Shown here piece after piece: positions 35,917-45,516 of a DNA stretch of 64,000 bases; within the stretch, counting starts at the first letter, position 1; each line of letters begins with the position of its first letter. The notes beneath the pieces are model-generated. The model ran no database searches. It was not told where the DNA came from and worked only from the letters and a program-made list of their open reading frames with translations. This stretch comes from Inhella inkyongensis. Its GTDB lineage: Bacteria > Pseudomonadota > Gammaproteobacteria > Burkholderiales > Burkholderiaceae_C. The position numbers and the translations under genes are program-made. The DNA is taken from NCBI RefSeq assembly GCF_005952805.1, contig NZ_CP040709.1, positions 1,364,001-1,428,000 of the forward strand. The letters run 5' to 3'.

Positions 35917-36351
35917 TCAGCGCACCACCAGCACAGGAATCTTGCTGTGGGTCAGCACCTTCTGGGTCTCGCTGCCCAGGATCAGGGCGCTGACGCCGCG
36001 CCGACCATGGCTGGCCATCACGATGAGGTCGGCCTTGACGCGTTGGGCATGGTCGACGATGGCTTGCCAAGGCAGATTGCCCTCGACGCTGCTGCCCTCG
36101 CAATGCACCCCGGCCGCCTGAGCCAGGCGCTGCACATCAAGCAGCCGCGTGTTGGCCACGCGCAATTCGGTGTCCAGATGCTCCTGCGGGCTGATGGGCT
36201 GGGTCTCGGCCAGTGGGCTGTAGGGGTAGGGCTCCGTCACGGTGACGGCAAACATCTGGGCCCCCAATTTTTGAGCCAAGGCCACGGCCTGCTCGGCTGC
36301 TTTGGCAGTGATTTCGGACCCGTCGGTGGCGATGAGGATGCGCTGGTACAT
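35917..36351 (-). CDS. Universal stress protein, UspA family
   Basis: A 144-residue protein with the Usp fold: opening MYQRILIATDGSEITAKAA, and the ATP-binding segment VMASHGRRGVSALILGSETQKVL. The GxxGxxxxG-S pattern suggests the nucleotide-binding subgroup. It lies alone ahead of the porin gene in the same orientation. Role presumed in stress survival. Confidence 0.93.
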   Translation of the reverse strand: MYQRILIATDGSEITAKAAEQAVALAQKLGAQMFAVTVTEPYPYSPLAETQPISPQEHLDTELRVANTRLLDVQRLAQAAGVHCEGSSVEGNLPWQAIVDHAQRVKADLIVMASHGRRGVSALILGSETQKVLTHSKIPVLVVR

Positions 36352-36452
36352 GAAGGCTCCCGGTGGCATGGCGGCGCAGTCTGCCGGTATCCAGGCGGCT
36401 CCGCATTGCTCCATGTCAACCCTTGCCGGTGCTGGCCGGCCAGGGGTTCGCT

Positions 36453-37307
36453 TCAGCCTTTGGCGACGGGGCGGCGCGGGTCTGCCGACCATTCGCTCCA
36501 AGAGCCCGGGTACAGGCTACCCAGCCCCAACCCGGCCAATTCCACGGCAAAGAGGTTGTGGCAGGCGGTGACGCCTGAGCCGCATTGGTGCACCACGGCG
36601 TCGCCCCGCTGCTTGCCCAGGAGGGTTTGCCATTCCTGGCGCAACTGCTCTGCGGGTTTGAAGCGGCCATCGGCTTGCAGATTGAGCGCAAAGGGGCGGT
36701 TCAATGCACCCGGGATGTGGCCGGCCTGGGTGTCCAGGGGCTCCACCTCGCCACGGAAGCGCTCGGGCCCGCGCGCATCCACGATCAAGATTCGACCGAG
36801 TTGGGCGGCCACTTGCGCCGCGCTAAGGGTTGGCAGCTCTGCGCCCAATGCCTGGGGAGTCGGCGCCGGCTCAAGCGGTGGGATGGCGGTGCTGAGCGTC
36901 AGTCCGGCCGCACTCCAGGCGGACAAGCCGCCATCGAGCAGTCGGACGTCGTGCTCACCCAGCCAGCGCAACATCCACCACAGGCGAGCGGCATACATGC
37001 CGCCCTGCGCGTCATAGGCCACCACCGCCCTGCCCGGCGCCCAACCGCGTTGGGCCAGTCGTTGTGCAAAGACCTCGCGCTCCGGCAAGGGATGGCGACC
37101 GCGAAAGCGCCCCGTTTCGCCGTGCAGCGGGGCGCTGAGATCGGCGTCCAGGTGCAGGTAATGCGCTCCGGGCAGATGGCCCTGGGCGTAGGCGCGCGCA
37201 CCGGCCTGCGGGTCGCTGAGCTCGAAGCGCAGGTCGAAGAGCAGCGGCGGTTGCGGGCCGGCCAGTTCGCGTTGCAGGCTGGTGGCGTCGATCAGGTGCT
37301 CATTCAT
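36453..37307 (-). CDS. sseA: Sulfurtransferase (thiosulfate/3-mercaptopyruvate type)
   Basis: A 284-residue protein of two rhodanese domains. The N-terminal domain is inactive-like with GHLPGAHYLHLDADLS. The C-terminal domain has RFRGEVEPLDTQAGHIPGA and the active loop CGSGVTA, the signature of 3-mercaptopyruvate sulfurtransferases; thiosulfate is the alternative donor. Its start overlaps the EamA gene by 8 bp, so the two are likely co-transcribed. Confidence 0.92.
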   Translation of the reverse strand: MNEHLIDATSLQRELAGPQPPLLFDLRFELSDPQAGARAYAQGHLPGAHYLHLDADLSAPLHGETGRFRGRHPLPEREVFAQRLAQRGWAPGRAVVAYDAQGGMYAARLWWMLRWLGEHDVRLLDGGLSAWSAAGLTLSTAIPPLEPAPTPQALGAELPTLSAAQVAAQLGRILIVDARGPERFRGEVEPLDTQAGHIPGALNRPFALNLQADGRFKPAEQLRQEWQTLLGKQRGDAVVHQCGSGVTACHNLFAVELAGLGLGSLYPGSWSEWSADPRRPVAKG

Positions 37308-38196
37308 GGGCGGTGTCCGTTGGCAAAGAAGGGGCTTGGCGACTGCGCAGCAAGGTGGCGCTGAGGCCGGCGCTGATGATCAGAGCGATGCCCGAGACTG
37401 CGATCCAGCCCAGGGCCTCATCAAACACCCACCAGCCCAGCAGGGCAGCAAAGACGATGCCGGCGTAGTTAAGGGTGGCATTGACCAGCAGTCGTCCCTT
37501 GGCGTAGGCGGCCGTCATCATCACCTGGGCCACGGTAGCGCTCAGGCCCACGGCCAGTAACCAAAGCGGGCCCCAGGGGCTTTGGGGTGGTGCCACCACG
37601 GCCGGCAGCCAGAAGGAGAGCAGGGCGCCGGCCAGCACGCTGGTGAGGCTCAGGTAGAACACCACGCGCACCTCGGGCTCACCTGCGCGCCCTAGAGCAG
37701 CCACCTGCAAGTAGGCCAAGGCGGCGAGCAGGCCCGAGCCCAGGCCGGCCAAGCCCCAGGGCAGCTGGTCGCGCTCGAAGGTGGGCTGCAAGACCAGGGC
37801 CACACCGACAAATCCGACCAGTACGGCAGCGATTAGGCGCGGGTCCAGGCGCTGTTGCCCGAGCAAAACGGCGCCACCGAGCAGGAATAGGGCCATCCAC
37901 ACCGAGCTCATCTGATTCAGGGTGATGGCGGTGGCGAGTGGCAGGCCGCCGATGGCCCAGAACCACAGGCACAGGGCGGTGACGCCGACGATGCCGCGCC
38001 AAGCGTGCATCCAGGGCACCGAGGTGCGCAAGGGGATGCCGCGCCACCGCGCCAACGCCAGCAGTGCCAAGACGCCGATCAGACCTCGCACGGTGACGAT
38101 CTGCGCCGCGCTGTAGTGGGCACTGGCGAGCTTGACGAACAGACCCATGGCTGCGAAGAGCAGGGTCGCGGTGAGCATCAGCAGAGAGGCAGGCAT
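37300..38196 (-). CDS. EamA/DMT-family exporter
   Basis: A 298-residue inner-membrane protein with ten predicted helices in two EamA repeats. Segments include LLMLTATLLFAAMGLFVKLA, ITLNQMSSVWMALFLLGGAVL and in the second repeat VMMTAAYAKGRLLVNATLNYAG. The family exports metabolites such as amino acids or purines, but the substrate is unpredictable. It overlaps sseA. The longer reading frame upstream runs over the Rieske gene and is not used. Confidence 0.9.
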   Translation of the reverse strand: MPASLLMLTATLLFAAMGLFVKLASAHYSAAQIVTVRGLIGVLALLALARWRGIPLRTSVPWMHAWRGIVGVTALCLWFWAIGGLPLATAITLNQMSSVWMALFLLGGAVLLGQQRLDPRLIAAVLVGFVGVALVLQPTFERDQLPWGLAGLGSGLLAALAYLQVAALGRAGEPEVRVVFYLSLTSVLAGALLSFWLPAVVAPPQSPWGPLWLLAVGLSATVAQVMMTAAYAKGRLLVNATLNYAGIVFAALLGWWVFDEALGWIAVSGIALIISAGLSATLLRSRQAPSLPTDTAHE

Positions 38197-38199
38197 CAA

Positions 38200-38224
38200 G
38201 AAAAACGCCCGGCTGACCGGGCGT
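38200..38224 (-). terminator. Terminator downstream of the Rieske gene
   Basis: ACGCCCGG/CCGGGCGT hairpin with a CTGA loop, followed on the minus strand by TTTTT. It separates the Rieske gene from the EamA gene. Confidence 0.85.
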
Positions 38225-38243
38225 GATGGTTCAAAGCTCGAAC

Positions 38244-39353
38244 TCAGAGTTTCATTTTTTCGCGGTACCAAGCATGGAAGTGCTTCATGCCATCCTCCAT
38301 CGGGCTCTGGTACGGCCCCACCTCGTTGTCCCCGCGTTCCATCAGGGCCAGGCGGCCGGCATCCATGCGCTCGCCGATCTCGTCGTCTTCGACGCAGGTT
38401 TCCATATATGCGGCCTGCTGGGCTTCGATGAACTCGCGTTCGAAAGCGGCGATTTCTTCCGGGTAATAGAACTCCACCACATTGGTGGTCTTCTGCGGCC
38501 CCTTGGGGATCAGGTGCGAGACCACCAGCACATGCGGATACCACTCCACCATCAGGGTGGGGTAGTAGGTCAGCCAGACGGCGCCCTGCTTGGGGGGCTC
38601 GCCCTTGCGGTAAGCCATCAGGGCGTCGTGCCAGCGGCGATAGACCTTGGAGCCTGGCTTGTCCAGCGCACCCTTGACGCCGACGGTCTGCACCGAGAAC
38701 TCCTGGCCCCACTGCCAAGCCAGGTCGTCACAGGTGACGAACTGTCCCAGCCCCGGGTGGAAGGGGCCGACGTGGTAGTCCTCCAGATAGACCTCGATGA
38801 AGGTCTTCCAGTTGTAGTTGCAGTCGTGGATCTGCACCTTGTCCAGCACATAGCCGCTGAAGTCCAGATCCTTCAGCACCTGCAGCCCGGCCATGTCGGC
38901 CGCGATGTCGCGCCCGTTGTCCTCAAACAGCAGTCCGTTCCACTGGCGCAGATTCCAGCGGTTCAGGTTCAGGCAGGGGTCTTGCTCAAAATGAGGAGCG
39001 CCGATCAGGTCGCCCTTGAGTCCATAGGTCCAGCGATGCAGGGGGCAGACGATGTTGGCGCCCGTGTTGCCGCGTCCTTTGAGCATCACGGCCTGGCGGT
39101 GGCGGCAGACGTTTGAGACCAGCTGGATGCCATCGTGCCCACGGACGAGCGCGCGCCCCTCGCCCTCGTGGGCCAGGGTCAGGAAGTCGCCGACTTCGGG
39201 CACCGCGAGCTGGTGACCCACATAGCGGGGGCCAGGTCGGATGATGCGCTCCTGCTCGCGCTCGTAGAGCGCAGGATCGAAATAGGCAGAAACGGGGAGC
39301 TGCGTGCCACAGCTGCGTTCAAGCGCCCCGATGGCAAGACTCAGATCGGACAT
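38244..39353 (-). CDS. Rieske 2Fe-2S aromatic-ring-hydroxylating-type oxygenase, alpha subunit
   Basis: A 369-residue cytosolic oxygenase. The Rieske ligands are CRH (in SNVCRHRQAVM) and CPLH (in IVCPLHRWTYG), spaced about 20 residues. The catalytic domain has the mononuclear-iron motif LEDYHVGPFHPG, with a bridging acid. The architecture fits the group containing choline/carnitine monooxygenases and ring hydroxylases. No reductase or beta subunit is adjacent, so electron supply must come from elsewhere. Start is the ATG at MSDLSLAIGA. Its leader contains a terminator-like hairpin. Confidence 0.88.
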   Translation of the reverse strand: MSDLSLAIGALERSCGTQLPVSAYFDPALYEREQERIIRPGPRYVGHQLAVPEVGDFLTLAHEGEGRALVRGHDGIQLVSNVCRHRQAVMLKGRGNTGANIVCPLHRWTYGLKGDLIGAPHFEQDPCLNLNRWNLRQWNGLLFEDNGRDIAADMAGLQVLKDLDFSGYVLDKVQIHDCNYNWKTFIEVYLEDYHVGPFHPGLGQFVTCDDLAWQWGQEFSVQTVGVKGALDKPGSKVYRRWHDALMAYRKGEPPKQGAVWLTYYPTLMVEWYPHVLVVSHLIPKGPQKTTNVVEFYYPEEIAAFEREFIEAQQAAYMETCVEDDEIGERMDAGRLALMERGDNEVGPYQSPMEDGMKHFHAWYREKMKL

Positions 39354-39404
39354 GACCCAAGAGTTCCTCCAAGACACCCGTTTCGTCGGCTTGCTCCGGC
39401 GAAA

Positions 39405-39431
39405 CGTCAAAAAGCCCGGCAGGGCCGGGCT
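39405..39431 (-). terminator. Terminator hairpin in the leader of the Rieske gene
   Basis: AGCCCGGC/GCCGGGCT with an AGG loop, followed on the minus strand by TTTTTGACG. It is a well-formed intrinsic terminator pointing toward the Rieske ATG 50 bp away, with no minus-strand gene upstream to terminate. A second hairpin (CGTTTCG/CGAAACG, 39379-39406) lies between it and the ATG. It may end a small RNA or attenuate the Rieske gene. Confidence 0.65.
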
Positions 39432-39642
39432 TGCGGGACCCAGGAATGCGCCGGGCGCAGCTGGGAAGGGGGCGGATTCTACCCAGGGGCGCCGAGATGG
39501 GGCGGTGGCATTGCACAAGAGTTGAGTCTGCGCAATCCCGCCCAAACCAAGGGGATGTGTCGGTTCGAAGGGGGTGCCGACCTACAATCGCGCCCTTTTT
39601 TGCAGCTGCGCACCCGGTTTTTTATCCAGGCGCACCCCCGTT

Positions 39643-39873
39643 ATGCCCAAAAGCGCCAAAGCCGCTCCACCAGCCAGCTTCGACGCGGCACTTGCCGAGT
39701 TGGAGCAACTCGTGGGCGCCATGGAGGGCGGGGCGTTGCCGTTGGAGCAGCTGTTGGCGGGCTATCAGCGTGGCGCAGAGCTGCTGGGTTTTTGCCGAGA
39801 GCGCCTGCAGGCGGTCGAGCAGCAGGTCAAGGTGCTGGACGATGGGGCACTCAAGGCCTGGGAGGACACATAA
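39643..39873 (+). CDS. xseB: Exodeoxyribonuclease VII small subunit
   Basis: A 76-residue helical protein that binds the XseA catalytic subunit. Family markers are [32 protein letters not shown] and the closing [18 protein letters not shown]. Start is the ATG at [10 protein letters not shown]. It is the first gene of an xseB-ispA-dxs operon, a common order in proteobacteria, with 2 bp to ispA. Confidence 0.95.
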   Translation: MPKSAKAAPPASFDAALAELEQLVGAMEGGALPLEQLLAGYQRGAELLGFCRERLQAVEQQVKVLDDGALKAWEDT

Positions 39874-39875
39874 GA

Positions 39876-40766
39876 ATGTTGCAGGGTGAATCGTTTGATG
39901 CCTGGTCAGAGTTCGCGCTGACGCGCTTTGAGGGCTTGCTCGACGCTTGGGTGCCGGCCTCGGCGCCGGCGGGTTTGGGTGAGGCCATGCGCTATGCGGT
40001 GCTGGGCGGTGGCAAGCGCTTGCGGCCCCTGCTGGTGCGTGCGGCCTGCGCGGCAGTGGGCGGCAATGAGGCAGCGGCCGATAGGGCCGCTGTGGCGGTG
40101 GAATTGATCCACGCCTATTCCCTGGTGCACGACGACATGCCCTGCATGGACGACGATGTGTTGCGTCGCGGCAAGCCCACCGTTCATGTGGCCTATGGCG
40201 AGGCACAGGCCATGTTGGCCGGCGATGCCATGCAGGCGCTTGCTTTTGAGGTGCTGACAGACGATGAGTCCATTGATCCAGCCTTGCAGGCCAATTTGTG
40301 CCGGCTGTTGGCGCGGGCCTCGGGCCATGCCGGCATGGCGGGCGGGCAGGCCATCGATTTGGCGGCCGTTGGGCAGGCTTTGAACGAAGAGCAGCTGCGC
40401 GATATGCATCGGCGCAAGACTGGGTTGTTGCTGCAGGCCAGCGTGATGATGGGGGCCGCATGTGGTGCGCCATCGGCCGCCGCACACCAGGCTTTGCTGA
40501 CCTATGGTGCGGACATCGGCTTGGCCTTCCAAGTGGTGGATGACATTCTGGATGTGACCCAGGACTCGGCCACCTTGGGAAAAACCGCTGGCAAGGACAG
40601 CCAGGCCAACAAGCCCACTTATGTGAGCGTGCTGGGCCTGGAGGCTTCGCGTCGCTACGCCGCCAAACTGCGTGACGAGGCCCTCGCGGCGCTCGATGGT
40701 GTGAAAGGGTTGGCCGATCAGCGCCTGCGTGAGTTGGCCTTCAAAGTGGTTGCCCGTGAGTACTGA
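39876..40766 (+). CDS. ispA: Farnesyl diphosphate synthase (geranyltranstransferase)
   Basis: A 296-residue short-chain prenyltransferase adding isopentenyl diphosphate to make geranyl and farnesyl diphosphate. Both aspartate-rich motifs are present: [19 protein letters not shown] and [14 protein letters not shown], along with GGKRLRPLL near the start. Length is typical (about 300). It lies between xseB and dxs, linking precursor supply to chain elongation. Confidence 0.96.
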   Translation: MLQGESFDAWSEFALTRFEGLLDAWVPASAPAGLGEAMRYAVLGGGKRLRPLLVRAACAAVGGNEAAADRAAVAVELIHAYSLVHDDMPCMDDDVLRRGKPTVHVAYGEAQAMLAGDAMQALAFEVLTDDESIDPALQANLCRLLARASGHAGMAGGQAIDLAAVGQALNEEQLRDMHRRKTGLLLQASVMMGAACGAPSAAAHQALLTYGADIGLAFQVVDDILDVTQDSATLGKTAGKDSQANKPTYVSVLGLEASRRYAAKLRDEALAALDGVKGLADQRLRELAFKVVAREY

Positions 40767-40767
40767 A

Positions 40768-42675
40768 ATGAATGCTTCAAGTGCGTCCCTGCTCTCCAAG
40801 ATCGACAGTCCTGCCGATCTGAAGCGACTGAGTCGGGCCGAGTTGCACCGGCTGGCCACTGAGCTGCGCCAATACGTGGTTGACTCGGTTTCGAAGACCG
40901 GCGGCCACTTTTCCAGCAATCTGGGCACCGTCGAGCTGACCATTGCCTTGCACGCGGTCTTTGATACGCCGCGCGACCGCATCGTCTGGGATGTGGGTCA
41001 TCAGACCTATGCGCACAAGATCCTGACCGGCCGGCGTGATCGCATGGATACCTTGCGTCAGCAAGGGGGACTTTCGGGTTTTCCGCGCCGCGATGAGAGC
41101 GAGTACGACACCTTCGGCACCGCACACAGCAGCACCAGCATCTCGGCCGCCCATGGTTTTGCGATGGCGGCCAAGCTCAAGGGCGAAGAGCGCCGCGCCA
41201 TTGCGGTGATTGGCGACGGCGCGATGACGGCCGGCATGGCCTTCGAGGCGCTGAACAACGCTGGCGTGCCGCATGGCGGCCTGCTGGGTGATGTCCTGGT
41301 GATCCTGAACGACAACGACATGTCGATCAGCCCGCCGGTTGGGGCGCTGAACAAGTACTTCACCCGTTTGATGAGCGGTAGCTTCTACGCTGCGGCGCGC
41401 GAGGGTGCCAAGTCGGTGTTGAAAAACACGCCGCTGTATGAATTCGCGCGACGCTTTGAAGAGCACACCAAGGGCATGTTCGTGCCCGGCACCATCTTCG
41501 AAGAATTCGGCTTCAACTATGTCGGGCCGATCGACGGCCACGATCTGGACGCCTTGATTCCGACCCTGGAGAACCTGCGCGACAAGAAGGGGCCGCAGTT
41601 CCTGCACGTGGTGACCAAAAAGGGGCAGGGCTACAAATTGGCCGAAGCGGATCCGGTCAAGTACCACGCGGCCTCCGGGAAGTTTGATCCCGCCATTGGC
41701 TTTGTCAAACCGAGCGTGCCGCCCAAGAAGGCCTTCATGCAGGTGTTTGGCGAGTGGCTGTGTGATCAAGCCGAGGCGGACCAGAAGCTGGTGGCCATCA
41801 CCCCCGCGATGCGCGAGGGCTCGGGCATGGTGGAATACCACAAACGCTTCCCGACGCGTTACTTTGATGTAGGCATTGCTGAGCAGCATGCGGTGACCTT
41901 TGCCGCCGGACTGGCCTGCGAAGGTCTCAAGCCCGTGGTGGCAATCTATTCCACCTTCTTGCAACGCGCCTACGATCAAATGATCCACGATGTGGCGCTG
42001 CAGGACCTGGACGTACTGTTTGCGCTGGACCGCGCGGGCTTGGTTGGCGCCGATGGCGCCACCCACGCGGGCAATTACGACATCGCTTTCACCCGTTGCA
42101 TTCCGAAGATGGCCGTATTGACCCCGGCCGATGAATTGGAGTGCCGACAGCTGCTGAGTACGGGCTATCAGTTCAAGGGGCCGGTGACCGTGCGCTATCC
42201 GCGTGGCGCGGGCACCGGAGTGGATGCCGGCAAGGCGCTGGAGACCTTGCCTTGGGGCAAGGGTGAGATGCGGCGAGAGGGCAACAAGGATGGCAAGGGC
42301 GTGGCCATCCTGGCATTCGGCACCTTGCTGTATCCGGCGCTCCAGGCTGCGGAGGCATTGGACGCCAGCGTCGCCAACATGCGTTTCGTGAAGCCGCTCG
42401 ACACGGAGTTGGTGGAACGCTTGGCGCGCCAGCATGGCTTGCTGGTCACCGTCGAGGATGGCTGCGTGATGGGCGGGGCGGGCTCTGCGGTGCTGGAGCA
42501 TTTGCAAGCGGTGGGCCTGAATGTGCCGGTGCTGCAACTGGGTCTGCCCGATGTGTTTGTCGAGCATGGCGAACCTGCCAGGCTGATGGCGCAGTGTGGT
42601 CTGGACGCGGCGGGTATCGAGCGCAGCATCCGGCAGCGACTGGGTGTGCCGGCGCTGCGCGCCGTCAACGATTGA
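40768..42675 (+). CDS. dxs: 1-deoxy-D-xylulose-5-phosphate synthase
   Basis: A 635-residue thiamine-diphosphate enzyme joining pyruvate and glyceraldehyde 3-phosphate, the first step of the MEP isoprenoid pathway. Markers are [15 protein letters not shown], the diphosphate-binding [18 protein letters not shown], and in the second domain [18 protein letters not shown]. The ATG one base past the ispA stop is used; a GTG four codons upstream would overlap ispA. Length is normal (about 620-640). Confidence 0.97.
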   Translation: MNASSASLLSKIDSPADLKRLSRAELHRLATELRQYVVDSVSKTGGHFSSNLGTVELTIALHAVFDTPRDRIVWDVGHQTYAHKILTGRRDRMDTLRQQGGLSGFPRRDESEYDTFGTAHSSTSISAAHGFAMAAKLKGEERRAIAVIGDGAMTAGMAFEALNNAGVPHGGLLGDVLVILNDNDMSISPPVGALNKYFTRLMSGSFYAAAREGAKSVLKNTPLYEFARRFEEHTKGMFVPGTIFEEFGFNYVGPIDGHDLDALIPTLENLRDKKGPQFLHVVTKKGQGYKLAEADPVKYHAASGKFDPAIGFVKPSVPPKKAFMQVFGEWLCDQAEADQKLVAITPAMREGSGMVEYHKRFPTRYFDVGIAEQHAVTFAAGLACEGLKPVVAIYSTFLQRAYDQMIHDVALQDLDVLFALDRAGLVGADGATHAGNYDIAFTRCIPKMAVLTPADELECRQLLSTGYQFKGPVTVRYPRGAGTGVDAGKALETLPWGKGEMRREGNKDGKGVAILAFGTLLYPALQAAEALDASVANMRFVKPLDTELVERLARQHGLLVTVEDGCVMGGAGSAVLEHLQAVGLNVPVLQLGLPDVFVEHGEPARLMAQCGLDAAGIERSIRQRLGVPALRAVND

Positions 42676-42754
42676 GTTCGCTCCTCTAGCCCCTTTTACG
42701 CAAGGACATTGGACGCATGCGAAGCTGCGCACCTTGTCTGCAACGCCACTGTCC

Positions 42755-43552
42755 ATGAGTCCGACTGCCCAAGCCAGCCACATCCCCGACACCCAGGGTG
42801 AGCGCGACGAGCGCCACCTGGCCATTCAGCGGGTGGGTGTGAAGCGGGTGCGCTTTCCCCTGCAACTGCGTATCGGTACGCAGGTGCAGGCGTCGGTGGG
42901 CGAATGGACCCTGGATGTGGCGCTGCCGGCCGAAAAGAAGGGCACACACATGTCGCGCTTCATGGCGTGGCTGGAGTCTGGGGCGGACGAAGTGCTGGAA
43001 GCCAGCAGCCTGCGAGACCGGCACCAGCAAATGCTGACCCTGTTGGGTGCGGTGAGCGGCCGCACGGAGGTCAGTTTCGCGCTTTTCATCAAGAAGCGCG
43101 CACCGGTGTCGGGCATTGAAAGTAGGCTGGATCACCAGGCGCGATGGGTGGTGGAGACCGATGCGGCGGGGCGCACCCGCCTTTGGCAAGAGTTGGCTGT
43201 GCCGGTCAAATCGCTGTGCCCCTGCTCAAAGGAAATCAGCGATTACGGCGCGCACAACCAGCGTTCCATTGTCACGATGGCGGTCGAGTTGCGGGAGCCC
43301 TGGAGTTTTGCTGCACAAGCGCGAGTGGCCGAAGAGTCGGCCTCCAGCGAGTTGTGGCCGCTGCTCAAGCGTGCTGATGAAAAGTGGGTCACAGAGCGCG
43401 CCTACGAAAACCCGCGCTTCGTCGAGGATCTGGTGCGCGAAGTGGCGCTGCGCCTGAATTCGCAGGCCTCAGTCGGGGCTTATCGGGTAGAGGTCGAGAA
43501 CTTCGAGTCCATACACAACCACAGCGCCTTTGCCTGTATTGAGCGCAGCTGA
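42755..43552 (+). CDS. folE2: GTP cyclohydrolase FolE2 (type IB)
   Basis: A 265-residue metal-dependent enzyme making dihydroneopterin triphosphate from GTP for folate synthesis. Features are KKGTHMSRFMAWLES, the metal/catalytic segment KSLCPCSKEISDYGAHNQRS, and FVEDLVREVALRL. FolE2 can use metals other than zinc and often replaces FolE under zinc limitation. No zinc-repressor site is recognised in the 79-bp gap from dxs. Confidence 0.95.
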   Translation: MSPTAQASHIPDTQGERDERHLAIQRVGVKRVRFPLQLRIGTQVQASVGEWTLDVALPAEKKGTHMSRFMAWLESGADEVLEASSLRDRHQQMLTLLGAVSGRTEVSFALFIKKRAPVSGIESRLDHQARWVVETDAAGRTRLWQELAVPVKSLCPCSKEISDYGAHNQRSIVTMAVELREPWSFAAQARVAEESASSELWPLLKRADEKWVTERAYENPRFVEDLVREVALRLNSQASVGAYRVEVENFESIHNHSAFACIERS

Positions 43553-43569
43553 TACGGCGCTGCGGGCGT

Positions 43570-43596
43570 AAAAAAGCCCGGCTCTTGGCCGGGCTT
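43570..43596 (-). terminator. Terminator downstream of the PEP-CTERM gene
   Basis: AAGCCCGGC/GCCGGGCTT hairpin with TCTTG loop. The T-run is on the minus strand, so it mainly serves the VWA PEP-CTERM gene; it may also block read-through from folE2. Confidence 0.8.
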
Positions 43597-43634
43597 GGAT
43601 CGAGCGGACGAAGCTGCCGCTCGGTACTTCAGAC

Positions 43635-44387
43635 TTATTGCTTGCGACGCAGGGCGCCGATGCCCAGCAGCGCCAAGCTGGTCAGAGCCAGCGTGGCAGG
43701 TTCGGGGATCTGGCCGGTCACGGTGCGCAGCTTGTTGCCGATCGCAGCCGCATAGGCCTGGGCATCGGCAACGCCGATGTAGAAGCCCTGGTTGGGGAAG
43801 TTGTAGGGCGAGGTGTCGTCGCAGGGGCCGGGATAGCAGATGTTGTTCATCAGATAGGTCTTGTCGACACCTCCGCCGATGCCTTCAATGCTGATGTTGT
43901 CCACGCCCATTGCAATCGCGGCGTCGCGAGCCGGCTTGCCATCGGTGGAGCTGATGCCGTCGGTGGCGAAGTTAATGTAGGACTTGTCGGCGTTCTGGAT
44001 GGTGTTGCCCAGCACCGTATTCATGGTGCTAAAGGCCGCCGAGAAATTGGTGCCGCCACCCGAGAAGGTCAGCCCGGCGATTTGGTTCGCCAGCGCGGTG
44101 CGCGAAGCCACATCGGTCACCAGGAAGTTCTGGATGTTGGCCGTGGCGGAGGATGCAAAGGTCACCACGGAAACTTCATAGGTTCCGTTGGCCGGTAGCA
44201 GGGTGTTCACGGCGTTGGCCAGGCCGTTAACGATGATGCTCCAGTTGCCCGAGCCGATGCTGCCCGAGCGATCCAGGATGAAGCCCAGCTGCGTGGGGCC
44301 AGCCGCAGCGGCGCTGGAGAACAGCAAAGTGGCGGCAGTGGCTGCGCCTGCGAGGGTCGAAACGGCAAAAGACTTGAGGGTTCTCAT
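43635..44387 (-). CDS. VWA-domain protein with PEP-CTERM sorting signal
   Basis: A 250-residue secreted protein. Signal peptide MRTLKSFAVSTLAGAATAATLLFSS-type is followed by a von Willebrand A domain with MIDAS motif DRSGSIG (about residues 39-45) and the third metal residue region TDGISSTDG. The C-terminus has PEPATLALTSLALLGIGALRRK: the PEP motif, a membrane helix and a basic tail, the sorting signal cut by exosortase. It is likely displayed on the surface or in an exopolysaccharide matrix. The exosortase itself is not in the window. Confidence 0.92.
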   Translation of the reverse strand: MRTLKSFAVSTLAGAATAATLLFSSAAAAGPTQLGFILDRSGSIGSGNWSIIVNGLANAVNTLLPANGTYEVSVVTFASSATANIQNFLVTDVASRTALANQIAGLTFSGGGTNFSAAFSTMNTVLGNTIQNADKSYINFATDGISSTDGKPARDAAIAMGVDNISIEGIGGGVDKTYLMNNICYPGPCDDTSPYNFPNQGFYIGVADAQAYAAAIGNKLRTVTGQIPEPATLALTSLALLGIGALRRKQ

Positions 44388-44548
44388 GATGAATTCCCAG
44401 TGGTTAAAGATCGCCTACATATCTAGCGATGTTCATGCCAGAGTTTGATTCTTTATTAATGGCAATAACTTAGCGCCTGTTTGTCAGGCGAATCGTCGCC
44501 GAATGTCAACATCACCGACGCAATGAGACAAGGGCGGTTAGGGAGGCT

Positions 44549-45436
44549 TCAGCAACTCTGGTGCGCTCTCAAGGCGCTACGCAGGGCTGCGGCGAGGATG
44601 GGCTGCAGCCGATGCTGAGGTCGATGCGACGGAAAGATGAGGCTGACGGTGAAAGGGATGGAGTGCCGCAGCGGTCGCCAATGCAGTCCTGGTCCGGCGC
44701 AAGCCCTGGCCGTGAGTGGATTGACGATGGAAAGTCCCAAACCGGCCTGTACGAGCGCGCATACCGCCACAGCGCTGTGCGTTTGCAGTCGTTGAATGCG
44801 CTGGATGCCGGCGTGCGCGAATGCTTGGTCAATGCCCTGGCGATAAGGGTCGTTGCTGGCCAGGCTGATGAAGGGTTGACCGGCGAGATCCGCCAAGTCC
44901 AGGCTGGGCTGAGCCAGCAAGGGATGGCCGGCAGGCAGCACCACCACTTCGTCCAAGTCAGCCACGACCTCCAGATGGCAGCCGCTGGGGGCGTGATGTG
45001 ACTCGGCCACCGCCAAATCAAAGCGCTGCTCACTCATCCATTGATCCAACCAGGGGTTCTCGGCCGGCGTGATGGTGAGTGGCGCTGGCGGGCAGTGCTG
45101 CAGGGCTTGGGGCAATAGAGCGTGCGCCAAGGCGGGCAAGGCCAGGACTTCCAGGGCCTGCTCTTCCTGACGCGCCAGCGCAAGTGCCTGGTCTTGGATG
45201 TGGCGCAGCCCTCGATAGTGAGCCTGAACCCCTTCGTAAAGGCGCAGCGCGGCGGCCGTGGGCGTGAGCTTGACGGCGCCGCGGTTGAAGAGGCGCAGTC
45301 CGAGTCGCTCCTCCATGCGTGCAAGTTCGCGACTCAGGGTGGGTTGGGAACTGTGTAGCGCCTGAGCAGCTGCCGTCAGACTGCCCGCCTCCATGATGGC
45401 GCGAAAAATTTCGACCTGTCGGTGGTTGATGGGCAT
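44549..45436 (-). CDS. lysR: LysR-family activator, probable regulator of lysA
   Basis: A 295-residue transcription factor. Residues about 5-65 are the winged helix-turn-helix (QVEIFRAIMEAGSLTAAAQALHSSQPTLSRELARMEERLG). The remainder is the type 2 periplasmic-binding-like effector domain. It is divergent from lysA by 80 bp, the arrangement known in E. coli where LysR activates lysA when lysine is scarce. The intergenic AT-rich stretch would hold the operator. The lysine role is inferred from context. Confidence 0.9.
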   Translation of the reverse strand: MPINHRQVEIFRAIMEAGSLTAAAQALHSSQPTLSRELARMEERLGLRLFNRGAVKLTPTAAALRLYEGVQAHYRGLRHIQDQALALARQEEQALEVLALPALAHALLPQALQHCPPAPLTITPAENPWLDQWMSEQRFDLAVAESHHAPSGCHLEVVADLDEVVVLPAGHPLLAQPSLDLADLAGQPFISLASNDPYRQGIDQAFAHAGIQRIQRLQTHSAVAVCALVQAGLGLSIVNPLTARACAGPGLHWRPLRHSIPFTVSLIFPSHRPQHRLQPILAAALRSALRAHQSC

Positions 45437-45516
45437 GTGCTTCGTATATCCAAAATGAATGCAAGGCCAATGAAATGTAATTTGACGGCATGTTGCTGGG
45501 CTTGCATGCTCACACC

